Shown here in pieces: positions 1-8,586 of a DNA stretch of 64,000 bases (positions are counted from its first letter, which is position 1; the number at the start of each line of letters is the position of its first letter). Below the pieces are notes generated by a model. The model did no database searches and was not told the origin of the DNA. It saw only the letters and a list, made by a program, of their open reading frames with translations. Origin of the DNA: Bacteroidota bacterium (GTDB lineage Bacteria > Bacteroidota > Bacteroidia > Flavobacteriales > Flavobacteriaceae); assembly GCA_947488545.1 (NCBI GenBank), contig CANKZE010000003.1, positions 16,240 through 80,239 on the forward strand. The letters run 5' to 3'. Position numbers and translations under genes: made by a program.

Positions 1-1767
1 ACCTATTTATATAAAGGGAAGCAAGAATTAGTTTACACCAATAATTCAAATGATACGCTAAAAAAAGTATATTATCATTTGTTCAATAACGCTTTTCAGC
101 CGGGCAGCGAAATGGATATGAGATTGCAAAACATCAAAGATCCTGATGCTAGAATGGTAACCAAAGTTAAAGTAGGTGACAAAGAAGTAAAAGAAAGCAG
201 AATAAAAAGCTTGAAGCCAAATGAAATTGGGTTTTTACATGTTACTAATTTTAAACAAGATGGTGTTGCTGCTGGTGCAAAAGAAGTCGAAACAATTCTA
301 GAAGTAACATTGGCGAAAGCCCTATTGCCTGGAGAAAAAACAACATTTTCATTAGATTTTGAAGGACAAGTTCCTGTTCAAATACGTCGTTCAGGACGAA
401 ATAATAAAGAAGGCGTAGCGCTTTCGATGGCACAGTGGTATCCTAAAATTGCCGAGTTTGATTTTGAAGGATGGCATGCAGATCCCTACATTGCTAGAGA
501 ATTTCACGGAGTTTGGGGAAATTTTGATGTAAAAATCACAATTGATAAAGAGTATGTTTTGGGTGGTTCTGGGTATTTGCAAAACAAAAACGAAATTGGT
601 CACGGCTATCAAGATGCCGGAATAAATGTGGTTTACCCAAAGAAAACGAAAGCACTAACTTGGCATTTTATTGCGCCAAACGTACACGATTTTACTTGGG
701 CCGCCGATAAAAATTATCTTCACGATATAGCGCAAGTTCCTGGAGGAGCGACTTTACATTTCTTATATAAAAACAATCCTAAAATTATTGAAAACTGGAA
801 AAAAGTGCAATCTAAAACTGTTGAATTGATGCAGTTTTATAATGCTACCGTTGGGAAATATCCTTACGAACAATATTCTGTAATTCAAGGTGGCGATGGC
901 GGAATGGAATATGCAATGTGTACTTTAATTTTAGGTGAGGGCACGTATGACGGACTTCTTGGCGTTATTGCGCATGAAATGGGACACTCGTGGTTCCAAC
1001 ACATATTGGCTTCAAATGAAAGCAAACACGGATGGATGGACGAAGGATTTACTTCATTTATAGAAGATTTAGGAATGAATGAATTAGCTGAAAAGAAATC
1101 GGAAAACCCATTTGAAGGAAGCTATAAAAGCTATATAAATATGGCCAATTCTGGCAAAGAACAACCGCAAGGAACTCACGCGGATCGATTTGATGAAAAT
1201 AGAGTTTACAGCATTACTTCCTACAGTAAAGGCGAAGTTTTCTTGGCACAACTTCAATACCTCATCGGAAAGGAAAATTTATATAAAACATTGAAGCGTT
1301 ATTATTCCGAATTCAAGTTCAAACATCCTACGCCAAATGATATAAAAAGAACTGCCGAACGAGTTTCGGGAGCAGAATTAGATTGGTATTTAACCGATTG
1401 GACGCTTACAACAAATACGATTGATTATGGGATAAAATCAGTTAATGAAGAAGGCGATGCTACTGTAATTAACTTGGAAAGAATAGGTAGAATGCCAATG
1501 CCAATAGACTTAGAAGTAGAATATGTAGATGGCTCTAAAGAAACGTTTTATGTACCTTTACGAATGATGAGTTTTGTAAAAAACAATCCATCCCGAAGCG
1601 ACGGGACTGCAATGAAAAGAACGGTTTTGAACGATTGGGCATGGGGAAATCCTAACTATCAATTTAATATTCCAACTAGTAAAGCCAACATAAAAAAAAT
1701 CACAATTGACGTAAGTGGCTTTATGGCGGACGTGAAAAAAGACAACAATGTTTATGAATTGAAATAA
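1..1767 (+). CDS. M1 family metallopeptidase (aminopeptidase N-like), 5' end truncated by window edge
   Basis: The frame is open from base 1 (TYLYKGKQELVYTNNSND...), so the listed TTG start at 79 is internal. Zinc motif HEMGHSWFQ ... E, with gluzincin-type GGMEYAMCTLI. Confidence 0.9.
   Translation, partial: TYLYKGKQELVYTNNSNDTLKKVYYHLFNNAFQPGSEMDMRLQNIKDPDARMVTKVKVGDKEVKESRIKSLKPNEIGFLHVTNFKQDGVAAGAKEVETILEVTLAKALLPGEKTTFSLDFEGQVPVQIRRSGRNNKEGVALSMAQWYPKIAEFDFEGWHADPYIAREFHGVWGNFDVKITIDKEYVLGGSGYLQNKNEIGHGYQDAGINVVYPKKTKALTWHFIAPNVHDFTWAADKNYLHDIAQVPGGATLHFLYKNNPKIIENWKKVQSKTVELMQFYNATVGKYPYEQYSVIQGGDGGMEYAMCTLILGEGTYDGLLGVIAHEMGHSWFQHILASNESKHGWMDEGFTSFIEDLGMNELAEKKSENPFEGSYKSYINMANSGKEQPQGTHADRFDENRVYSITSYSKGEVFLAQLQYLIGKENLYKTLKRYYSEFKFKHPTPNDIKRTAERVSGAELDWYLTDWTLTTNTIDYGIKSVNEEGDATVINLERIGRMPMPIDLEVEYVDGSKETFYVPLRMMSFVKNNPSRSDGTAMKRTVLNDWAWGNPNYQFNIPTSKANIKKITIDVSGFMADVKKDNNVYELK
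1591..1606. repeat. 16-bp palindromic element TCCCGAAGCGACGGGA inside M1 peptidase CDS
   Basis: Stem TCCCG/CGGGA; encodes S-R-S-D-G in frame. Confidence 0.65.
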
Positions 1768-1794
1768 AAATATCCCTATTTGTTTAGCATTTTA

Positions 1795-1802
1795 TATCTT
1801 TG
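1795..1802 (+). promoter_or_regulatory. Bacteroidota -7 box TATCTTTG upstream of lpxH-like gene
   Basis: Matches TAnnTTTG, 17 nt before the ATG at 1819. Confidence 0.5.
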
Positions 1803-1818
1803 ATTTCAAATAACCAAC

Positions 1819-2580
1819 ATGCAACTATCTTCAAATAAAAAAATCTACTTTGCATCCGACCAACATTTTGGTGCGCCAACTGCAGAATTGAGTTTTCCTA
1901 GAGAACAAAAATTTGTGACCTGGCTTGACGAAATTAAAGTGGATGCGGAAGCTTTATTTTTATTAGGAGATTTATTCGATTTTTGGTTTGAATACAAAAC
2001 CGTTGTTCCTAAAGGGTTTGTTCGAGTTTTGGGTAAACTTGCCGAAATTCGCGACAGCGGAATCCCAATCTATTTCTTTGTTGGAAACCATGATTTATGG
2101 ATGAGTGATTACTTTGAAAAAGAGCTTAACATCCCTGTTTATCGCGATAATAAAGAATTTACTTTTAACAATATAACTTTCCTAATTGGCCATGGCGACG
2201 GAAAAGGACCTGGCGATAAAGGCTATAAAAGAATGAAACGTGTTTTTACCAATTCCTTCTCAAAAGCCCTATTCCGATGGCTTCATCCTGATATTGGTGT
2301 GAAATTAGGTCAGTATTTATCTGTAAAAAACAAGCTGATTTCTGGCGATGAAGATGTGAAATTTTTGGGAGAAGAAAACGAATGGTTGGTGCTTTATTCC
2401 AAAAGAAAATTAGAAACAAAACACTACAATTATTTGGTTTTTGGCCATCGTCATTTACCTATGAAAATTACGGTTGGTGAAAACTCTGAATATATAAATT
2501 TAGGGGATTGGATTGGTTATTTTACCTACGGCGTTTTCGATGGAGAAAATTTTGAGATTAAGAAATTTGAAACCAAATAA
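1819..2580 (+). CDS. lpxH: UDP-2,3-diacylglucosamine diphosphatase-like metallophosphoesterase
   Basis: Calcineurin-like motifs SDQHFG, LGDLFDFW, GNHD, GHGD, FGHRH. Confidence 0.75.
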   Translation: MQLSSNKKIYFASDQHFGAPTAELSFPREQKFVTWLDEIKVDAEALFLLGDLFDFWFEYKTVVPKGFVRVLGKLAEIRDSGIPIYFFVGNHDLWMSDYFEKELNIPVYRDNKEFTFNNITFLIGHGDGKGPGDKGYKRMKRVFTNSFSKALFRWLHPDIGVKLGQYLSVKNKLISGDEDVKFLGEENEWLVLYSKRKLETKHYNYLVFGHRHLPMKITVGENSEYINLGDWIGYFTYGVFDGENFEIKKFETK

Positions 2581-3002
2581 ACTAAAGTAAAAAAAGGAAC
2601 TGCCGTTAGCAACCATCCTCCAAAACCACAAAGCAGTTCAAAGGAAAGACGGGAAAGTGTGTCAAAAAAACTCTCCTGAAAAGAAGCAATAATTTCTTGA
2701 GCCGAATGATTGGATTGAGGAATTGAAAAAATAAATTCTCCAATATTTATAAAAGGAATAATCATTAACAATTGAATGGGCCACAAAATGTAGCTTATGG
2801 CAATCATAATTGGTAAATTCAAATTTCTTTTTATTGAAAGAACCGTTAACAAAAAAGTACTTACTCCAAGAATTGGAATAATTGAGATTAATGCCGAAAC
2901 GAGAATGCTTTGCGTTAATTGAATTGGTGTTAAACCTTGTTTAAAAAGCGCAACTGTTTTTAATTTTATAGCGCGAAAATTCCAATTACTGTTCATTTTC
3001 AT
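2526..3002 (-). CDS. DUF2062 domain-containing membrane protein
   Basis: Hydrophobic GLTPIQLTQSILVSALISIIPILGVSTFLL ... NLPIMIAISYILWPIQLL pattern typical of DUF2062. Confidence 0.65.
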   Translation of the reverse strand: MKMNSNWNFRAIKLKTVALFKQGLTPIQLTQSILVSALISIIPILGVSTFLLTVLSIKRNLNLPIMIAISYILWPIQLLMIIPFINIGEFIFSIPQSNHSAQEIIASFQESFFDTLSRLSFELLCGFGGWLLTAVPFFTLVYLVSNFLISKFSPSKTP

Positions 3003-4248
3003 CGATGTCTTTTTGCAAGTCTAATTTTCTAAATGTTGGGGAAGCAAATCCTGTAAAAACAACAATAATTAACGTCATTGTACCGCCAAAAACTACCGAA
3101 GTTACTGTTCCCATTAGCTTTGCTGTCAATCCGCTTTCAAAGGCACCGAGTTCATTTGAAGAACCCACAAAAATTGAATTCACGGCCGAAACTCGTCCTC
3201 GCATGTGATCGGGAGTTTTCAGTTGTAAGATAGTTTGTCTAATTACAACAGAAATTCCATCCACGACACCGCTTAAAAACAATGCTATCACTGATAACCA
3301 AAATAACGTTGAAATTCCAAAAACGATAATACATATTCCAAAGGCAAAAATGGAAAATAACAGCTTCATTCCAGCGTTTTTATTCAAAGGTACATAAGCA
3401 GAAATAAACATCGTAATAAAGGCTCCTAATGCTGGGGCGGCTCGTAAAACGCCAAATCCTTCGGGACCGACTTTCAAAATATCTTGAGCATAAATAGGTA
3501 ATAATGCAACTGCGCCACCAAATAATACGGCAACCATATCTAATGAAATTGCGCCTAAAATGGTTTTGTTATTATAAACAAATTTCACTCCTTCTTTCAG
3601 ACTTTGCATTATGGGTTCGCCAATTTTTGGATTTAAAATGGGCTTTGTACTTATTTGACTTAATGTAATTAATGCTAAAAAGGAACACGCTAAAACGGTT
3701 AACATCGATCCGGAAACACCAATTATAGTTATAGAAAATCCCGCAACAGCTGGTCCCAAAACGGAACTTATTTGCCATACCGAGCTGCTCCAAGTTGCAG
3801 CATTTGGATAAAGATTTTTTGGAACTATTAAGGAAAGTAACGAGAAAATAGTAGGTCCTAAAAATGCTCGAACTATTCCGCCAAGAAACACTAAAAAGTA
3901 AATTGAATATAAAATTGTTTTGCCCGATAAATTACCTCTAAATGGTTCCCAAGTCAATAAAAACAAACCTAAACTAATAATTAAAAATCCAATTATGCAT
4001 TTCAATAGCAAGCCCTTTTTTTCATTCTGATCGACAAAATGACCAGCAAATAAAGCCATCAAAATAGCGGGAACAACTTCCATTAAACCTACAATTCCAA
4101 GTGAAAGAGCGCTTTTCGTCAAACTATAAACTTCCCACTCAATTACAATAAATTGCATGGACCAGGAAAAAACCATAATAAAACGAAGCAACAAGAAAAT
4201 ATTGAATTCTCTTATTCTCAACGCTGCATAAGGATCATTTTTTGCCAT
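2986..4248 (-). CDS. MFS transporter
   Basis: 12-TM-like hydrophobic profile, VGPEGFGVLRAAPALGAF, DHMRGRVSAVNSIFVGSSNELGAFESG. Confidence 0.85.
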   Translation of the reverse strand: MAKNDPYAALRIREFNIFLLLRFIMVFSWSMQFIVIEWEVYSLTKSALSLGIVGLMEVVPAILMALFAGHFVDQNEKKGLLLKCIIGFLIISLGLFLLTWEPFRGNLSGKTILYSIYFLVFLGGIVRAFLGPTIFSLLSLIVPKNLYPNAATWSSSVWQISSVLGPAVAGFSITIIGVSGSMLTVLACSFLALITLSQISTKPILNPKIGEPIMQSLKEGVKFVYNNKTILGAISLDMVAVLFGGAVALLPIYAQDILKVGPEGFGVLRAAPALGAFITMFISAYVPLNKNAGMKLLFSIFAFGICIIVFGISTLFWLSVIALFLSGVVDGISVVIRQTILQLKTPDHMRGRVSAVNSIFVGSSNELGAFESGLTAKLMGTVTSVVFGGTMTLIIVVFTGFASPTFRKLDLQKDIDENEQ

Positions 4249-5949
4249 TTATGATTCGTTATTTTTAATATCTCTCAATCGTAATTGAATTGAAACGGTG
4301 CCGTTCCACTCGTTTTCATCAATGCAATAAGCTGCATCGAAAGGCTTTTTATTGGTAACTAAATTTAATTTATTTCCCATTCCGAAACCAATTGCCGCAA
4401 TTCCCTGAGAATTATTTTGCTTTACAAATAGTTTTAAGTGCGATTGATCGGCGCCCATTAATTTTGGAAAACCAGTGTCATAAATGTTTTTTGACATAAA
4501 AATAGGTGTCATATTCAAAGGTCCAAAAGGTTCAAATTGATTGATAATCCGAAGAAATTTTGGAGTAATTTGTGGAAAATCAATTTCTAAATCGATCGAA
4601 ATTTCAGGTAATAAAAGTTCTGGATCAATGGTTTCTGAAACCACTTTTTCAAATGCTTGTTTGAAAGCCGCGTAATTTTCTGCTTTTAATGTCAATCCCG
4701 CCGCATACATGTGTCCTCCAAATTGTTCCAAATGTTCCGCACACGCTTCCAAGGCATTGTAAACATCAAATCCTTTTACTGAACGTGCGGATGCGGCTAA
4801 TTTATCTCCGCTTTTGGTGAAAACCAATGTTGGTCGATAATAGGTTTCCATCAATCTAGACGCCACAATTCCTATAACTCCTTTATGCCAATTTTCTTGA
4901 TAAACGACAGTGGTAAAACCCTCGATTTCGTTATTTTGTTTTATTTGCGAAAGCGCTTCAATAGTAATTTGTTTGTCTAATTCCTTTCGGTCAGTGTTAT
5001 TTTTTTCTATTTCTAAAGCAAATTGTTGGGCTTGCTCAAAATCAAATTCTGATAATAATTCTACTGCATGATTTCCGTGTTTGATTCTCCCAGCGGCATT
5101 AATTCTAGGCGCGATGATGAACACAACATCAGTAATATCAAGCACTTGTTTTTTTATTTGATAGGTAAGCGCTTTAATTCCTGGTCTTGGATTGGAGTTT
5201 ATTACTTGCAGTCCAAAATAAGCCAGCACCCGATTTTCTCCTGTCATTGGAACTATATCGGCAGCAATTGCGGTGGCAACCAAATCAAGGTATTCCGTTA
5301 AATCTTCAATGGTTTGATTTCTGTTTTTCCCTATCGCTTGAATCAATTTGAAGCCAATTCCACAGCCACACAATTCATCGTAAGGATAATTACAATCGTC
5401 TCTTTTTGGATCTAAAACGGCTACTGCATCTGGCAGGAATTCTCCTGGTCGGTGGTGATCGCAAATGATAAAATCGATGTTTCGCTCTTTGGCATAAGCC
5501 ACATGATCTATCGATTTTATTCCGCAATCTAGGGCAATTATTAATGAAAAATCATTGTCGTCGGCGTAGTCAATTCCTTTAAAAGAAATTCCGTAACCTT
5601 CATCGTAACGATCTGGAATATAAGTAGCTACGTCGGAATAATAGGACTTTAAATAGGAGGATACCAATGAAACTGCGGTAGTTCCGTCAACGTCATAATC
5701 ACCAAAAACGAGAATTTTTTCTTGTTTGACAATAGCCAATTCAATTCTTGAAACCGCTTTATCCATGTCTTTCATCAGATACGGATCGTGCAAATGGTCT
5801 AAGCTAGGTCGGAAAAAATCTTTAGCCGCATCAAAAGTTTCGATACCGCGTTGAACCAAAAGAGTGGCCACATAATCTTCAACATTAAGGGCATTGGCGA
5901 GTTCGGTAACTTTTTGAGGATCGGGTTTTGATTTTACTTTCCAGCGCAT
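4249..5949 (-). CDS. recJ: Single-stranded-DNA-specific exonuclease RecJ
   Basis: DHH phosphoesterase motifs VFGDYDVDGTTAVSL, ALDCG, ICDHHRPG; GVIGIVASRL; GGHMYAAGLT. Confidence 0.95.
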   Translation of the reverse strand: MRWKVKSKPDPQKVTELANALNVEDYVATLLVQRGIETFDAAKDFFRPSLDHLHDPYLMKDMDKAVSRIELAIVKQEKILVFGDYDVDGTTAVSLVSSYLKSYYSDVATYIPDRYDEGYGISFKGIDYADDNDFSLIIALDCGIKSIDHVAYAKERNIDFIICDHHRPGEFLPDAVAVLDPKRDDCNYPYDELCGCGIGFKLIQAIGKNRNQTIEDLTEYLDLVATAIAADIVPMTGENRVLAYFGLQVINSNPRPGIKALTYQIKKQVLDITDVVFIIAPRINAAGRIKHGNHAVELLSEFDFEQAQQFALEIEKNNTDRKELDKQITIEALSQIKQNNEIEGFTTVVYQENWHKGVIGIVASRLMETYYRPTLVFTKSGDKLAASARSVKGFDVYNALEACAEHLEQFGGHMYAAGLTLKAENYAAFKQAFEKVVSETIDPELLLPEISIDLEIDFPQITPKFLRIINQFEPFGPLNMTPIFMSKNIYDTGFPKLMGADQSHLKLFVKQNNSQGIAAIGFGMGNKLNLVTNKKPFDAAYCIDENEWNGTVSIQLRLRDIKNNES

Positions 5950-5980
5950 AGTGTGATTTTGAATGGGTTTACTATCTAAT

Positions 5981-6658
5981 TTACCTCGTTGATTTTCCTC
6001 CTACAATTACTACAATTTCTCCTTTTGGAGGTTTGTTTTCAAAGTGAGTGAGGACTTCTCGAACGGTTCCGCGAACATTTTCTTCGTGTAATTTTGACAA
6101 TTCTCGAGAAACGCAAATTGGTCGGTCTTCGCCAAAATACGAAATAAATTCGGTTAATGTTTTGACTAATTTATGTGGAGAAACGTATAAAATCATCGTG
6201 CGAGTTTCTTCAGCTAAAGCCAAATATCGTGTTTGTTTTCCTTTTTTGTCAGGTAAAAATCCTTCAAAAACGAATTTGTCATTGGGTAATCCGCTGTTGA
6301 CTAATGCGGGTACAAATGCAGTTGCGCCAGGCAAACATTCTACAGCGATTCCGTTTTCAACACAAGCACGCGTTAATAAAAATCCGGGGTCTGAAATTGC
6401 TGGTGTTCCTGCGTCTGAAATCAATGCCATGGTATCGCCCGCTTTCAATCTTGAAATTAAATTCTCAATTGTTTTGTGCTCGTTGTGCATGTGGTGGCTG
6501 TGCATGTGGGTACCAATTTCGAAATGCTTCAACAATTTTCCACTGGTTCGTGTGTCTTCAGCCAAAATTAAATCGACTTCTTTCAGGACTCGAATGGCTC
6601 GAAAAGTCATGTCTTCCAAATTTCCAATAGGCGTGGGAACGATATATAATTTTGACAT
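5981..6658 (-). CDS. rsmI: 16S rRNA (cytidine(1402)-2'-O)-methyltransferase
   Basis: MSKLYIVPTPIGNLEDMTFRAIRVLKEVDLILAEDTR, ALISDAGTPAISDPG, GEIVVIV. Confidence 0.95.
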   Translation of the reverse strand: MSKLYIVPTPIGNLEDMTFRAIRVLKEVDLILAEDTRTSGKLLKHFEIGTHMHSHHMHNEHKTIENLISRLKAGDTMALISDAGTPAISDPGFLLTRACVENGIAVECLPGATAFVPALVNSGLPNDKFVFEGFLPDKKGKQTRYLALAEETRTMILYVSPHKLVKTLTEFISYFGEDRPICVSRELSKLHEENVRGTVREVLTHFENKPPKGEIVVIVGGKSTR

Positions 6659-6703
6659 AAAAATAAATTAAATTCAAACGGTATTGGTAAATTTAAATTG
6701 GAA

Positions 6704-7759
6704 TTAAGCGAATTTCTTCTCTACAATTTCCATAAATCGAGTTACATATTCTTCTTTTCCTTCCCAATTATCGTAATCGGGTTTAACCATGTCTTCAATG
6801 AAGTTTTGGGCTTCTTCAAAAGTATCAAAAGTGCTCAACTGAGAAACTACGCGGTTTAAATCTTCACTGCTTCCAGCAAATAATTGTTTTTCAAATGCAA
6901 TTCTGTCGTTCAATCCGAAGGTTATTGTTTTTGCAAAAGCTTCGTTGATGCTTATTTCTTTATCAAATTCAAAGTTGGGAATTTCTTTTTCTACCTCTTC
7001 AATTTCTTCTGAAGCTTCCATTTCAAAAACTGGAGAAAATACAGTTTCTTCAGCTTCTGTTTCTTCTTCTTCAGCCGATTCTTCCTCAACTTCTTCTTGA
7101 ATTGGATCAAAAACACGTTCAAAAACAGGCTCAGAACTAGAACCTAATAAATCTTCAAATGAAATTTGTTTTGCCTCGGTTTTTGGTTTTTTATCTTCAA
7201 CTTCTTCCACATTGAAAAGCTCAAAGTGAGGCTCGAATTCTCCTTCTTCCTCTTCAGATTCTTCTTCGTCAAATTCTTCATCTTCAGTTTCCTCTTCTTC
7301 CTCGGAATCCTCTTCAGATTCTTCTTCTTCGTCTTCTAATTCTTCCGTTTCTTCTTCAGTTTCCTCTTCAGATTCTTCTTCGTCAAATTCTTCATCTTCT
7401 TCCCCCTCCATTTCATCTTCCGTTTCTTCCTCTTCTTCATCAGAAAAATCATCTTCTTCAACTTCTTCCTCGATTTCTTCAACTAATTCTGGTTGGATTT
7501 CGATTTCTTCAAGAGCAATGGCAACTTCTACTTCAACTTCTGGTTCGTTTTCTAATGCGTCGTTGACTAATTCTTGAATATTAGAATTTCCAATAGTTGG
7601 TTTTACATCCGAAAAGTTCTCTTCAACAAATTTCAAAACCGACAATTTTTCATATAGTTTTTGAGTTTCTAAATGCAATTGCGCAAGATCTTCTTTGTTT
7701 TTTAGCTTTAAAATTCGGTGTGCTATACTGATTAAATCAGCTTCCAACTTTTTTTTCAT
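6704..7759 (-). CDS. Highly acidic low-complexity conserved hypothetical protein
   Basis: Long ORF with a central Glu/Asp-rich tract and globular ends (LKNKEDLAQLHLETQKLYEKLS; INEAFAKTITFGLNDRIAFEKQLF). Confidence 0.75.
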   Translation of the reverse strand: MKKKLEADLISIAHRILKLKNKEDLAQLHLETQKLYEKLSVLKFVEENFSDVKPTIGNSNIQELVNDALENEPEVEVEVAIALEEIEIQPELVEEIEEEVEEDDFSDEEEEETEDEMEGEEDEEFDEEESEEETEEETEELEDEEEESEEDSEEEEETEDEEFDEEESEEEEGEFEPHFELFNVEEVEDKKPKTEAKQISFEDLLGSSSEPVFERVFDPIQEEVEEESAEEEETEAEETVFSPVFEMEASEEIEEVEKEIPNFEFDKEISINEAFAKTITFGLNDRIAFEKQLFAGSSEDLNRVVSQLSTFDTFEEAQNFIEDMVKPDYDNWEGKEEYVTRFMEIVEKKFA

Positions 7760-7958
7760 AACAATAGTATTATTTTGTGTGAGGTTGTTTCAGTTTAAAA
7801 TGTCTTCTTTAATCTATTATTTACGCAAAGGAAGAAGTAACCTTTGATAAAAATTTTCTACATTTGAATCGACGTAAAAGTATAAAAAATTCATATCGAT
7901 TCCTTAGCGTTACAAAGTAATAAAAACTATTCATTTTAAGAGCAAGAAAAGTAAAAAA

Positions 7959-8579
7959 ATGTTTCTCGAAAATACAGTAAATCAGAAAGAACAATTTGGA
8001 TGGATCGAAGTCATCTGCGGATCAATGTTTTCCGGTAAAACAGAAGAGCTAATTCGTAGATTGAAAAGAGCGCAATTTGCAAAGCAAAAAGTAGAAATTT
8101 TCAAGCCTTCAGTAGATACTCGCTATCACAATGAAATGGTCGTTTCTCACGATGCCAATGAAATTCGTTCTACTCCGGTTCCTGCTGCAGCAAATATTGC
8201 AATATTGGCTCAAGGATGTGATGTGATTGGAATTGACGAGGCGCAATTTTTTGACGATGAAATTGTAAAAATCTGTAATGATTTGGCAAACCAAGGAATT
8301 CGAGTAATTGTTGCTGGACTGGATATGGATTTTAAAGGAAACCCTTTTGGCCCAATGCCGGCGCTTATGGCAACCGCAGAATATGTCACCAAAGTGCACG
8401 CCGTATGCACAAGAACCGGGAATTTGGCCAATTATAGTTTTAGAAAAGCCGATGGTGACAATTTAGTTTTGCTAGGGGAAACCGAAGAATACGAACCGCT
8501 AAGTCGTGCTGCCTATTTTTATGCGATGAAAGAAAATCAAGAAAGCGCAAAAGCGGCTAAAAAACCAAAAAATAAATAA
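7959..8579 (+). CDS. tdk: Thymidine kinase
   Basis: GSMFSGKTEELIRRLKRA (Walker A), DEAQFFD, VIVAGLDMDFKGNPFG. Confidence 0.95.
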   Translation: MFLENTVNQKEQFGWIEVICGSMFSGKTEELIRRLKRAQFAKQKVEIFKPSVDTRYHNEMVVSHDANEIRSTPVPAAANIAILAQGCDVIGIDEAQFFDDEIVKICNDLANQGIRVIVAGLDMDFKGNPFGPMPALMATAEYVTKVHAVCTRTGNLANYSFRKADGDNLVLLGETEEYEPLSRAAYFYAMKENQESAKAAKKPKNK

Positions 8580-8586
8580 TTTAGAC

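Noticed and set aside
3456-3466. CCTTCGGGACC in the MFS gene as a half palindrome
   Set aside because: It encodes VGPEGFG, the usual conserved motif in this MFS subfamily, and has no matching second arm.
6048-6671. 207-aa plus-strand ORF overlapping rsmI
   Set aside because: Fully antisense to a confidently identified rsmI; composition looks like a shadow ORF.
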